Shown in pieces: positions 1 to 11,748 of a DNA stretch of 64,000 nt. Each line of letters starts with the position of its first letter. Position 1 is the stretch's first letter. The stretch comes from Xiphophorus maculatus (Eukaryota > Chordata > Actinopteri > Cyprinodontiformes > Poeciliidae). The notes under the pieces were generated by a model that saw only the letters and a program-made list of their open reading frames with translations, searched no databases and was not told where the DNA came from. Location: the NCBI RefSeq assembly GCF_002775205.1, contig NC_036464.1:5697291-5761290 (forward strand), written 5' to 3'. The position numbers were made by a program, and so were the translations under genes.

Positions 1-470
1 ATTAATCTCAGAATTTGTCTAGAAAAGCCTTGGAGATTTCTGGGTTTAAAAAGTCAAAAATTTCTTACAAAAAATAATTACAAAATCTGAAATGTTAAGA
101 TTAATTTTTTGGACATTTCTGATCTCCATAAGCTGAAAATCTGCAAGAAAAAAAAGGAAAATTTGAGATTACTCTCAGAAGTTTTCAAGAAAAACCTCCA
201 AAATTTGTGAGATTGAAAAGTCAAACATTTCTTATAAAAGAAAAACTATAAAATTTTGAGATTAAACTCAGAAATTTTCAAGAAAAACTTTGGGGATTTC
301 TGAGCTTGAAAAGTCAAAAACTTCCTACAAAAATCTGAAACTTTGGGATTAATCTCAGAAATTTTCAAGAAAAACCATAGGGTTTTCTGAGCTCCAAAAG
401 CTGAAAAATTGCAAGAAAATATCTGAAACTTTTTAATTATTCTAAAAAATGTATAATTTCCAATAAGCAT
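1..470. repeat. degenerate tandem array of a roughly 95-bp AT-rich unit
   Basis: The motif 'ctcagaaattttcaagaaaaa' recurs with changes near 5, 170, 268 and 353. Each time it is followed by 'ttctgag', a 'gaaaagtcaaaaa' stretch and 'tctgaaac'. Related sequence returns at 23.9-24.1 kb, 39.3-39.7 kb and 62.6-63.0 kb, so this is a dispersed, locally tandem repeat and not a gene. The open frames here are by-products of its low complexity. Confidence 0.6.
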
Positions 471-539
471 TTCCAAAGTTTTTTTTAAAGAGTGATAAAA
501 AATCAAATCAGCAGGCTGACTGCTGCCAAAAAGGGACAC

Positions 540-2405
540 ATCTGTTCTAATTCACTGCTTTCTTATGACAGCAAGAATGAACGTTTAATAATAAGCTTGC
601 AGCCATTATCAATTTACATTGAAATGGACTCTCCTGCATTAACCGGAGGCAAATAATATCATGTTTGAAGCAAGTTGTCATGATGAGATGATCAGATGCA
701 GATAAGACTTCAGAGAATATGAAGATATGCTAGCAGAGGATTTTATTTGGTTTCAATGTGACGCTAAATAAAGTGATGTACTCTGTTTGCAGTTTCTCCT
801 TCCAGAAATCTCTCACACTGTCATCTCTTCCAGATTCCCCAAACCAAAATATATTTATTTTTAATCCAACTGCAGCTCACAGTTGATCTGACAATTTATG
901 AACTTCACCAAACAACATATCAAGTGTTATTTTAAAAATATCTAAATATTTATACATTTTACATAATGATTAACTACACTGTAGGTAATATTTTCATTAA
1001 AAAAGAAAATGTCCTACTAGAAAATTATAATTTTGCATTAATTGTGTGAACATTTCTATCAACTCTAACACAGAATTTCAGCATGTTCATCATATTTAAT
1101 TTATTTCCATTTCTATTAATACGAAACTGAAATTTTCTGTATTTTTACAGTATTTCTCCAGGTACATTCAAAAACATTTTAAACATTTCTCTTGTTGAAA
1201 AACTGAAATTGTATCGTATTTTAACTGTGTATCTCCTGGTACATTCAGAAACATTTCTATTTAAATACTGAAATTTCCATATTTTTACATTTCTCAAACA
1301 TTAACATGAACACAAGAAAGAAAAACCTGTTAGAAGTCTTAACAGAAAGTTCTTTCACATTTTAATACATTTACCCATTTCTATGGAGTTTTTTTTTTTT
1401 TTTTTACAATCTAGATTCTAGAAGGAAAGAAAATTATCAAAAAGTAGAAAACAGATTAATTGTTGGAACAAAAGCTTCTGTATCTTTGAGCAAGTAAAGA
1501 TAAACTACTCAAGGCGTCTGTTGCAGGATTTGTTTTTAAAGGTTTGTGTCCAATTGTCTTTGAATGACAAAAACTTTCTGTTCCTGGAAACTATTCTTAA
1601 TCTAACAGAAAACAGCTGTGCTCCACCAATATGTTGATGGGAAACTTATTTCACAATTCATTGGTCCACAGTTGGCCGCAGGGAGGCGCTGTTGTTTGCA
1701 CTTTTGCGTTGCCTTGGTTCAAATGTTCCAAATAATTTCTACATAAAAAACTTACAGCTTTCTGTTTATTTACGTAAGTAATCGAATTTAAAAAAAAAAA
1801 ACAGCACTTCTAAACTGGCTACTAGTCTGAGTTTTTCTTTATTTTTAGGTTTTTTTAAATAACAAACAACACTGTATTCTATTTTTGTACATTTGAGGTG
1901 AGATTTAAATATATTCACACCCTGAGAACAACCACGTCATTGCATCCGGCAATTCAGCACTGAATTGTGTTTATTTGTTTGTTTTGGTCCACGTGGTCCA
2001 TTCCAGATCCTAAAATAAAATATAAGCAAACATAAAACATGACAGTCAAAAATAGGCTCCTCATTAGGGATAAAACTTATCGATTAGCGAGTTAAAATTG
2101 AGTTTTCTCTTGCATCAAGTGGGTCGACCATCTTTCAATAACATGAAGGGCTAAATTATTTATAATGCTGAATTTTAAAAAAGAACATTATATTTAAAAA
2201 ATTATTTACATTTTTTTAAACAATTTTAACAATTAAATTTTTTAAATAATTTTAATATACAATTTGAACTATTCTTAACAATTATAATTCCCTCATAACT
2301 TGGACATCTTGGGACCGTTTGTGTTTGTGTATAAATGATTCTGCTTAAAAATGACCAGTGGCGCCCTCTGCTGGACGGCGGCCAAACAAAAATTTTTTTA
2401 AAGAA
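540..2405. other. AT-rich intergenic DNA, no gene seen
   Basis: I see no exon with convincing coding content on either strand. The stretch has poly(T) and poly(A) runs (about 1389-1406 and 1790-1801) and several degenerate copies of an 'aaatttc...tttttac' motif between 1060 and 1290. Those may be an old diverged repeat. Confidence 0.5.
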
Positions 2406-2410
2406 GGTCT

Positions 2411-2912
2411 GAGGTGCAGTATGTAACTTTTATAAAAAAAAATTTTTTTAAAGTATTTCTTGACACTATTACTATGTTGTGACAATTTGCTATGAGACAG
2501 ATGGGTCTCTTTCACTTCCTCCCCGAGCTAAATGCACCGCTCCAGACCAAAAACAACCAATCAGAGCCAGAAGGCGGGGTTTAACCCTGTCAGTCAATCT
2601 CATGTACACGCTGCTAACTGTGCTAATGAGTAACTGAAATAACTTACAGTTACAGCAAATCCGTTTATCCACCGTCATCAAATTAATTCATGCTAGTTAG
2701 CATGAATGAATGCTAAGTAGCACTAGCATTCACGACAAGCTCTGCTAGCTGCAGGGTAGCAGAGGAGGGGATGAGCAGCACCACACTGAGGGGTGATTGA
2801 TAGCACTAAGACCCTTCTTGCTCTGAAACAACCAATAAAAGCCAGGAGGAGCTTAATTTTTATACTATACTGTTATGACAGTTCAACAACAGTTTTTTTC
2901 TGCAACTTTAAT
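2411..2912. mobile_element. dispersed foldback element, family A, copy 1
   Basis: The left edge reads 'gcagtatgtaacttttat' and the right edge 'ctgcaacttta', which is close to its reverse complement. The interior has 'ccaatcagagccag' near the left and 'gattgatagcactaag...ccaataaaagccaggagg' near the right, so the arms are diverged inverted repeats of each other. Two more copies of the same layout lie at 25906-26388 and 36170-37187. The terminal symmetry, lack of a reading frame and copy number fit a non-autonomous DNA transposon. I cannot name the superfamily. Confidence 0.65.
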
Positions 2913-3240
2913 CATTTGGAACTAATTTTAATTTAATAAACCATTAATCGACAATTGTAAGTTCACTAATCCTTGTAGGAAATATACTTCTTTTGTTATT
3001 CCCTCTCTTATTGAATCATTTATCCCTCTATTTTTTCAGTAATAACTACGAAAGTCTAATTCTCACTTGTATGTTTATTAAATCTTTTGTCATCTACAAT
3101 GAGTTACCCTGATCGATAGGCCAATTACTGCTCAGCCTCCACATCTGCCTGTCTGCTGTTCAGTAATAGCTTACTGCTGCAAAGGAAGGAGGGGACAAGC
3201 CAAGAGGCGCAAGAGGGGTAAAAGGAGGGCAAGAGAGTGA

Positions 3241-3398
3241 AGGAAGGAAGGAAGGAAGGAAGGAAGGAAGGAAGGAAGGAAGGAAGGAAGGAAGGAAGGA
3301 AGGAAGGAAGGAAGGAAGGAAGGAAGGAAGGAAGGAAGGAAGGAAGGAAGGAAGGAAGGAAGGAAGGAAGGAAGGAAGGAAGGAAGGAAGGAAGGAAA
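3241..3398 (+). repeat. (GGAA)n microsatellite, about 39 units
   Basis: Uninterrupted GGAA tetranucleotides of about 158 bp, followed by a GC-richer stretch. The long lysine/glutamate/glycine/arginine frame on the plus strand and the proline/serine/phenylalanine/leucine frame on the minus strand are translations of this repeat and should not be called genes. Tandem GGAA can bind ETS-domain factors, but nothing here shows that it does. Confidence 0.97.
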
Positions 3399-3399
3399 G

Positions 3400-3995
3400 A
3401 GGGGGCGGCGAAAGCAGAGCTGTGATGCAGGCAGTGAATCACATGAGCAGAGATCTGTTTACAAACCGAGAGCTGCAGATGAGAAGTGGAGAAGAGAGAC
3501 GAGGGAGGAGAGTGAACGTGAGAGGAGCCTGGATCAGAATTAAGATTAGCGCCGTTGTCTTCCTGTGTTACCGACGCTGCGCCGCGGGTTCTGCGTATGG
3601 AGCAGGGAGGCAGATGGAGGCGCTGCCATCGACTTTCCACGGGGGAACCTGCCCGGATAACAGGGAAATCCATCCGTGTCGTTTTCCTTTGTCTCTCCAC
3701 AGCAGGAAATCGAGGCCATTGATAAAAAGAGTGACACAAGAATATAACAGTGACTTGGGATTGCATCCGTGACTCCACGTAGGTTTCTTTGTCATCCACT
3801 GAAGATACAAAGGCGGATCTGACAGTCGATGGGAGTGTTTAGTGGATGTCTCCTTCGTGTTTTAGACTAAGTAAACCTGTTTTTAGTTACCAAACCCAGA
3901 GAAATTGTTGAGAAACCCAAAACTTTTCCCGGCTGGGTGCCGGTCAACCTTTCACATGTTATTGGATGCATCCGGTTCACTGGGGTTACGGTAAG
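3400..3995 (+). promoter_or_regulatory. GC-richer segment, possible untranslated first exon of the RNF gene
   Basis: After the GGAA tract, base composition rises, with CpG-bearing stretches around 3549-3600. Two sequences look like splice donors on the plus strand: 'cacgtaggt' near 3777 and 'tacggtaagtg' near 3990. The next recognised plus-strand gene begins at 7874, and its upstream exon is not visible there. A promoter or 5' untranslated exon here is therefore reasonable but unproven. No long frame with family resemblance is present. Confidence 0.3.
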
Positions 3996-4458
3996 TGTTT
4001 TGGATCCACCAGCTGCACAGCCTTTCTTCATGTTTTGCGCCACACAAACTGTGGTCCCTCTGACTCTGATTGAATTGCAACCCATTAAAGTTTGACAAAG
4101 GAGGACCGATACAAGCAGCTTCAACGATTTTGGAGTCAAAAGGCAAATTAAACAAACTCCGCCCATCTAAGATGTTGCTTCTTTTATGCTTTTGGCGCAG
4201 TCTATTATAAATTAAGAAGTGTTTTGAACTTTTTCAGGATCAAATTAAAGTTTATAAGAGTCACCTGCAATCTTGTTGGTAAAGGTGCTACTTGTCCTTG
4301 TCTATGTTCCCGTTAACTACACACCAAATGTATATTGACCACTATTTTTAGATTTAATAATTTTATATAATTTTAGATATTATTCACTAATTCATATGTT
4401 TTCAATCTGGACCTTCTATAATTGATAACTCGGTGCTGCCATGCTGATCGCGTCCGGA

Positions 4459-4473
4459 CCGGAAGTACGTCAG
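4459..4473. promoter_or_regulatory. ETS site next to CRE-like site
   Basis: The sequence ccggaagtacgtcag joins a perfect ETS-factor core (CCGGAAGT) to a CRE-like half (TACGTCA). The same pairing occurs in the pcgf6 promoter at 21084-21100. It could be the core promoter of the RNF gene 3.4 kb downstream. That link rests on position only. Confidence 0.35.
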
Positions 4474-4636
4474 TGGAAGATTTAAATCTAAAATATTTTA
4501 ATTCGTTATTCTTTCAAACCAACCCATTTCATTCTAAGTCAAGGTGCCACGTGACAGTGTTGGATATTCCAGCTTAAATAATGTTTAATTGAACTGAAAT
4601 AATATGACAGTAATGCAAAATATGCTACATTAACAT

Positions 4637-4680
4637 TTTTTAGTCCCTCAAAAATTTACTAATTTTTGAGGGACTAAAAA
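4637..4680. repeat. perfect 20-bp inverted repeat with 4-bp loop
   Basis: The left arm 4637-4656 and right arm 4661-4680 are exact reverse complements, separated by 'tact'. The arm contains 'tagtccctcaaaaatt'. It could be a tiny foldback remnant or a cruciform-forming site. No flanking gene explains it. Confidence 0.9.
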
Positions 4681-4699
4681 TTAGTCAAAAATAACTGTA

Positions 4700-6980
4700 C
4701 TATTTAGACACAGATAAATAGTACTGCTTAACAGACACATTTAAAAGTTGTACAATTAAATAGACATTTTGTTAGCATGAAAAGCATACAAAGCATACAA
4801 AACAGGTATTGTAGATCGCATGGTTAGCAATTAGCTTTGCAATTAGCTTTGTTTTTTCCCTCCAAAATATGCTAAATGCTTTTGTCTAACAGAAAAACAC
4901 TTTCTATGACAAATCAGATTTTTTCCAGGTATTATCCATCTTTATGAGATTTTTCCCCCCACCCATTTAGTTAATCTCAAGTTTAGAACAAGTTAGTTTA
5001 AAGAGTTATATCAACATATTCTATAGCTGAGAACCTGCAAACCTTAATTCTTTTTTATGGTTATTACTTAACTTTTCTTTAACAATGACAGCCCATGAAG
5101 GCAGATCTTTTTAAACAGAATCTAAATGTGGATGTATTGAATGGGACTGCAGATGTTAAATGTTTTTAAGCTAACATTTTGATTTTCTTCAAAACTAACC
5201 AGATTTCAAAACGCCAAAGCATTTTTTAGATGAGACTGAAGCTGTACATATATAAAAAATGATAATAAAAAGGAATATTTTTTATTACATAAAAAATATG
5301 CTTGGAAAAATGTGTATGCTACAGTTAATGCTACATTTTAGCATTGTTGTTTTCCCTCCAAAATGAGCTACAGGCATTTTTTTAATACTAATTGTCATTA
5401 TGAAGATTTTCATACTTGCATAATTAATTACTGACAATTTCAAAACAAGCTAGCTAACCTTCGGATGCAGTATTTTCATATGTAGAGCATGATGTCATAT
5501 TTGTAGTTAAATAGAGAAAAATCTGATTGTTTTTGATTAAAATGTTGCCAAATTGATCTATAGTGACTCTTTGGCAGCACAGCTGCTTTGGAAGTATTTT
5601 ACCCACAAGGCCTTGCAGGATTACTTAGTAGTTTGCCAGGCGCATGGATTCACATGTAATCTTTGAAAAAAAAAATCTATTAGTTCCTGTTTGGCTAAAC
5701 TTGATTCAAGGTAATTTTCCATTACACCCCATTGAAAACCAAGTCAAACCAACTCAAGTAGAGTTCAGATAAGTAGGTATAACTGGAAAGGAGTCTTTTG
5801 ATTTTTCTTTCTTTCAAAACTAACCCAATTTTTCACAGCTTCAAAGTTACCAACACCCACAATGATAGACGTAATCTTAGATAATCTGGAATTGGTAGCC
5901 ATTCAGTATGAAAAAATATGACAGAAGACTGTTTGACATGTTATGCTACATTAAATGCTACGTTAGCATTGTGGTTTTCCCTCCAAAATGTAACCACAAG
6001 AAATCTGGTTTGAGGCCAATACCAATTTTTACTAAACTCTTCTACCTTTATGATGAAGTAAATATCTGGCATGGCTACATGTCCTTCAGGGGTTGCCATC
6101 ATAATGTTTCAGTGTGCTGCGCTTAATTATTCCGGTTTTCTGCAATTGCCAGGTACATGCTTAACTGTTTTTTCCTTTTTTTAAAAAAAAAATTCAAAAT
6201 CTTTTTTAATCAACTATCCACATAAATCTTGACTATAGACATGGAACTCAATTTTTATATAAACTCCTAATAACCTACTGTTACTCTACATTTCCTTTTA
6301 AGTTGGTTTTACAAGAATCAACACAAAAATGTACACCACATTTTTTCTTTTTCCTTTGAGCAGACAAAACTATGAACATCAGCAGGAAACATCTACAGAA
6401 ACAGCTGAACGGTTCTAGATCAGATCAACTACCTCACCTTAACCATGTTCAAGTTCAGACCTGTTCATGCATGCATGCAGCATTTGCACAGTGGCCTACC
6501 TTTTGGTCCTCCACTATCAATGATTTACTAACATAGTGCTAAGATTACAGCTGCCTCCTCTTTAACCTAAACGTCCAGCCAAACACTCGCCTTACCAGCC
6601 CTCTGTACTGGTGTGAGCTTTGTGTATTAAAGCGTGACTCCTGAGCAGGAGTACAAGCTATTATGTCTAACCGTAAAAATGTGCTAATTGCATCCTTGCA
6701 CTACACTGATGGAGGTTTGTGTGGAAGGAAAGCAGCTCCGTTTAATCACCAAAGGCTAAGAAAAAAGTTTATTCTCAATTAAAATATTTGAGAACCCAAC
6801 ATGAAGGTGCAACACATTCCTGTGACATGCAGGTGCTATGCAGTGTGAAGAATATTTGTAAAAATGTGACTTCCTCTCATAGAAAAGCCAGAAACTGTTA
6901 TACAAAGCACCAAACAAGAGATCATGTATGAGAAATCTGACTCAAGGCAAAAATAAAACACTTCAAAAACACAAAATGTA
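4700..6980. other. AT-rich non-coding DNA upstream of the RNF gene
   Basis: No coding exon recognised. A short motif, 'ttagcattgt(t/g)(g/t)ttttccctccaaaat', occurs near 4843, 5339 and 5963 on the plus strand with similar flanks ('atgctacatt' before it). These look like three degenerate copies of one repeat unit spaced about 0.5-0.6 kb apart. Confidence 0.4.
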
Positions 6981-6984
6981 GACA

Positions 6985-7320
6985 AGTATTTTTGGTCTAT
7001 TTTCTAGTGCAAATATCTCAGTATCCTTGAAATAGGATAAAAATTACTTACAAGTAACTTCCCAGCAAGATAGTGGAGCTTATTTCAAGTAAATGATTCC
7101 TTAATATTGATTTTAAAAAGTACTAGTTCCTCCAGCAGATTATTTTAATTCTAACATAACATTTTTCCCATATTATAAGTGAAATAATCTGCCAGTGGAA
7201 CTAGTACATTTTTGTTAATATTAAGAAATTATTGACTTAAAACAAGTTCCTGTATCTTGCTGGAAAGTTAAAATATTTGTGTTTGAAAGCAGCCAAAAAT
7301 ACTTGGTAAGATTGTGTTTT
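6985..7320. mobile_element. foldback MITE
   Basis: The left half contains 'caagtatttttggtc', 'cagcaagata' and 'actagttcctccagcagatta'. The right half contains their reverse complements with a few changes: 'aataatctgccagtggaactagt', 'tatcttgctgga' and 'agccaaaaatacttgg'. The whole element of about 335 bp is therefore one long imperfect hairpin with no reading frame. That is typical of fish non-autonomous DNA transposons. Confidence 0.75.
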
Positions 7321-7873
7321 TGCAAGGAAATCACAAAAATTACATAAAACTTTCTGAAATAATGACTGAAAATTAATGAATATTCTGACTTTGGAGCCAA
7401 AAAAAACCAACCCACAATATGTTTTTTAATTTATTTTTATCAAGTAGAGGAAAAATTGTACAACTACTTGATGCAGAAAACCATGACAATAATGACCCTT
7501 TGATTTGATTTTGTAAAATAAATACCTGCACTGGAGGTGGGTGGATCGATCCAGAATATTGATGATATTGAGTTAAGGTCAATGCAGTTTCAGATTCTTT
7601 GGATTGTAGTTTTTCAACTCTACCTCAAATACTTTGTTTTGATTTGTTGCATTCATGACATTTTCACTGTAAACGTTTATGTTTGTTGGATAATAAAAGA
7701 TAATTTCCTATTTGGTTCCAGCCAAGTCCCTAATAAAAACACTTGTTTCATTGAAAATATGATGCTAATTCTGTCTAAACCAAGCTTCTATCAATATTCT
7801 GCTGGGACTTTAAAAAGGGATATAATTTAATCTATTAAGGTAAATAATCTCTACCCATGATTCCCATTTTTAG

Positions 7874-10800
7874 GGTGTCTGTGTGATTTTGAACTGCAGG
7901 ACTTCGTCCCTGACTGCAAGATGACAAGCGAAAGTCTCTTTAACCTGCCACTTAATACTTACATCATCCTCCTGGGCATCGGCCTCTTCATCCTCATGCT
8001 CAGCCTCATCTACTGCTGCTACTTGTTCAGGTACACTGTAAAACATCTGAGGGTGGTTTAACTTGAAAATGAAGCAAGTACAGTCAACCAGAAATTTTGA
8101 TTTAATTTGCATTAATGCATTTTTTATTAAAAATCACTTTGAATTTTGCTCAGAAATATTTAATTTGAATCTGAGCAGACATTGTCCTCAACCACTGCAA
8201 ACTGACAAATGCATTAATATAATAGGTTTAAGTGAACTCTGGCGCGGTTTGAATGCTAATCTGAACGCCAAGCAGACAACTCCAAAAGCAGGAAGTGAAC
8301 TATAGGGCATTCTGGGTAAATACAACCAAAACAAACGTGCAAGTCTAACGCTAGGGGAGAAATGTCTCCTGGCCTTTAACGACAAAAGACAAATCCTACA
8401 ACAGGTAAAGTCTGACGCCACTCCATTTTTGTTCACATTTTGTGAAGAAGGAAGTTGTGCTCAGTGTCTTCTTCAGAAGTTTTCACGTGGTTTTCTTCAG
8501 TGGTTCTTGGTGCAGCGCCACCACAGGTGAGAAGGGGAAAATGTTTTTCAAGAGGTTTGGTTCATTTACATAGTGCAGTGTGAAAGCGAACCACACCAAC
8601 TGAAAATGTAACAAATGTTGCAATTTTGGTCCCCAATCGGCCCAAGTCTACCAGACCATCAGGTATGAAAACACACTTGAAACTGTTAGTTCACTCAACT
8701 CTTGGAGATGTGACAAAATTAATCAAAAGCTAACACAACTCACTAATATTTGACAAACGTACGTTCAAAATCTAAAACTTGCCAGATTTCTTTGAATTAA
8801 AAAGTAAAAGCTAGTAGACACAACTAAATGCAGCTCAAATATTTTACAGTGAAGAGTCCAAGTTTTGATGTTTTTGTGCAGCCCTGCTCAGTGTGAGGGA
8901 CGTTACTGCTCAGGTTGTTACATGAATTTGACATCGTACGAATTCCAGGACTGCTTGAAGCGCCGAGCATCCCCAGCTGATTCATTTAGCATGACAAGAC
9001 TTGTATCAGTGGAGATAGATAAAGAAACACATAATTTGCACAGTAGGAATGTTTTTGGTGACAAACTTGTAAGATTTCTTTTAGCTGCATGCGGGCATGT
9101 TATATAAAATTCTGAACCAATCAGCTATAATTATTCACCAATATTTAAGTAGGCCAAAGACATAAAATCTCTCCTTATATTCTTTCTATCCTACTTTCTG
9201 TCTTGAGTGTTTTCATTCCTGATAGTAAAGAAGATTAGGGACCAAAATTGCAACATTTTCAGTTGTTGCGGTTTGCTTTCACACTGAACAGTGTCAAATG
9301 AACCAAACTAATTGAAAAATTTGTTCCCCTCCTTGCCTGAGATGACAAAAACCTCTGACATAAACACAACTTTCTTCTTTACAAAATGTAAACAAAAATG
9401 GCATCAGATTTTAGCGGTTGTAGGATTTCTCTTTCGTCTTTGGTAAAAGACCACAAGACATTTCTTCCACTAGCGCTAGACTTGCGTGTTTGTTTCTGTT
9501 GTATTTACCCAGAATGCCCTGTGCTGTAGTCCGCATCCTGCTTTGAAAGTGGTCTCCAGTCCACTTGGCATTCACATATGCATTCAAACTGCACCAGAGT
9601 TCACTTCAACCAGAACAAGACCAAGGTGTGCAGGTGGACCACAATTTGCTTTTTTGGTCAGCATCAGAGTTTGATTCTGCATTCACACCTCCATAAACAA
9701 ACCAGACTTTCTAGGCAAACGCCTGCAAACCACTCTACCGCTTTTCTACTTTGGGTGTTTTCACACCTGATAGTCCCATAAACCTGGTTTGATTGGGGAA
9801 CAAAAGTGCAATATTTGTTAAATTTTCAGCTGATTCTCAACAACATGTCTCATGTTGCCATTTTGTTTTTAGACCAATAAACTGACTATTTTCTTGCAGA
9901 CTTGGCCCTAAGCATGGCTTGTGTTTGGCTCTTCAAACCACCTTTAAAACAGCCTACTGAGTTTTATTTTGTTGTTTCTTTACAGACTAAGAAGACAAGG
10001 TACAAGAGACAATTATGGCTACAATGAGGTAACATCTTGTTACTGAAACATTCCTACAAGACTGTTTTCATTTGCTTTTCTGTTAGGTAAACTAAATGAT
10101 TTCCTTTGTCATCAACAGGTAGTTCTAAAAGGAGCGGGAAAGAAACTGAGTCTTCTTGGTGTAAGTTGAATACATGTCGTAAGCTAATACGAATTTAGGG
10201 ATTGAACATTTAAAGTACTTCAGGTTCTTATATGTTCATTCATCGGACTGAAGCCCGCGGTTGAAGTTGCCGTAGCATCAAGCACACATCTAAACTTTTC
10301 AATTATTGCTATAGCTGTAAATATGGGCAAACTGGTGGTTATTTTCTTGAAGCCTTACAAGGACTACCGCACATCTACCTTAGTTCAATGACAAGTTGTC
10401 TTTTCTTTCCCATTTTGAAGAGTGGCAAAGAGAAGAGAAATAGGCTTCAGAGTTATGCCATAGTCCCTTGGTACTCTGATCAAGAAGATTTCTAGGATAA
10501 GTTAGTTTTTTTTATTTGCTGAAGTGGTTTCATGATCTGGTATTTTCTTTTTCCAGCAAACTTGTGCAGTATGTTTGGAAGAGTTTCGCAGCAGGGATGA
10601 GCTTGGAGTGTGTCCGTGTTCCCACGCTTTTCATAAGAAGTGAGTTCAATAGTAGTACTTGTTGATTACCATGTTTTTACGACAATGTACAACTGATATG
10701 ATGTCTTTAAGTATGCAAAGCAGAGTTTTTTGCATGCTTCAAACTTCAATAAGTAGTTTAACAGACATCAAGAAGTCCTGTAGCTATTGCTGAATTTCTC

Positions 10801-11078
10801 GCTGCTAATTACGTCAAGTTTCTTGAATATATTTTCTTTGCATGTTTGAACTTGAGCACAACTATGCTAACTGAGACTTGTGTCCTGCAGCAAAAACTGT
10901 GATAGCCATGATTTTTTGAGTCATGTTTTTCCTCTTGTCTGTCTGCTTTTACCCTAGATGTCTGCTGAAATGGTTAGAAATCCGAAATGTGTGTCCGATG
11001 TGTAACAAGTCAGTTTGTCGAATCCAGCATGAGCCCCAACAAACACCTGAGCAGCCACAGAGTCTCTCGGAAGTCTGA
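7874..11078 (+). CDS. RING-H2 membrane E3 ubiquitin ligase, RNF24/RNF122 family
   Basis: The readable exons are 7874-8030 (or from an acceptor at 7899), 9986-10028, 10119-10160, 10557-10639 and 10958-11078, all with GT-AG borders and consistent phase. From the first ATG (7921) they give 132 residues. Residues 13-36 are a hydrophobic membrane segment ([20 protein letters not shown]). Residues 68-108 are a RING-H2 finger: C68, C71, C86, H88, H91, C94, C105 and C108, with the family signature HAFHKKCLLKWLE. Family members pass once through internal membranes and recruit E2 enzymes through the RING. NLPLN and CCYLFRLR resemble RNF24, whereas YGYNEVVLKG and CPMCNK resemble RNF122, so I give no symbol. 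An upstream exon may add N-terminal residues: the frame stays open to the acceptor before 7874 without an ATG. The intron at 8031-9985 carries an inverted pair of repeats. Confidence 0.88.
8215..8690 (-). mobile_element. dispersed repeat family B, copy 1 (reverse orientation)
   Basis: Read on the minus strand this contains 'cctgatggtctgg', 'gattggggaccaaaattgcaa', 'gcggt...ttcacactgca' and 'cccagaatgccct', in the same order as the plus-strand copies at 9205, 49395 and 57225. It has no reading frame. With copy 2 it forms a head-to-head pair inside the first visible intron of the RNF gene. Confidence 0.7.
9205..9860 (+). mobile_element. dispersed repeat family B, copy 2 plus a partial third unit
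   Basis: It starts with 'gtgttttcattcctgatag', then 'gggaccaaaattgcaacatt', 'tgtaaacaaaaatgg' and 'acccagaatgccctgtgctgtagtcc', and ends with 'accagactttctaggcaaac'. A second start ('gtgttttcacacctgatag') follows at about 9760, so part of another unit is abutted. Fish hAT-type short elements look like this, but target duplications are not clear. Confidence 0.65.
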
Positions 11079-11201
11079 TAAAGGAGCCCTACGCAGCAAT
11101 GCAGAGCACTCTCCGTTCAGCTGAACACTCTTTAGTTTTTTTTTTCTTTTTAAAAATAGAAATATTTTTTTGAGGCAGAGTTACTCTTGCAGAAATTTTA
11201 A

Positions 11202-11207
11202 AATAAA
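11202..11207 (+). terminator. poly(A) signal of the RNF24/122-family gene
   Basis: AATAAA stands about 125 bp after the stop codon at 11076-11078, in a T-rich 3' untranslated stretch. It is the first canonical signal after the stop, so cleavage is expected near 11220-11235. Confidence 0.6.
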
Positions 11208-11219
11208 CATTGCTGTGAT

Positions 11220-11748
11220 CAGAAGAACATTTTTGGAAAAATGTATGAAGGGGACACTTAGACACAAGGTAATGGTAACAACATCTTAACGTGGGGTTTG
11301 TAAATCAAAGTAAGAACGCTGAATGTTGAATATCTTGTGCTCAAGTTGGTTGAAAGTCAACTTCAGGTTGTGAGTTGAAATATACTTTATTTCTCATTTT
11401 CCAGACTGATTGGTAACATTATAATATCCTGGATTTTGTGCAAACAAAAACTGACAGTGGTGCAACGAAAAGACACTGCTTTGTGTACACGGTAGCCATA
11501 TTGATTAAAACTTTCCAGTAATCTAGCTGAGAAAGTTCTTGTGACTTTGAACTCAACTTGAATGCTAACATTCTGAGTACATAGGCTCATGCTAATGCTA
11601 AGTGCCTTAAAGTCATGTAAGCATGTATTAATATGTTTTAGCATTATATTTCAACCTGTTCAGTGCCAGTAGAGAAGTGAAGTGACCTAACCAAGGCGTA
11701 GACTATGTATTCAGGGCTAGTGGTAGCAAAAAAAAAAAAAAAGTGACA
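11220..11748. other. intergenic, nothing coding seen
   Basis: AT-rich DNA with a poly(A) run at about 11730-11742. The open minus-strand frames across it (11387-11904) have no recognisable domain and run on into the repeat at 11749. Confidence 0.4.

Noticed and set aside
3125-3799. 224-residue minus-strand frame and the matching Lys/Glu/Gly/Arg plus-strand frame
   Set aside because: Both are translations of the GGAA microsatellite and its flanks.
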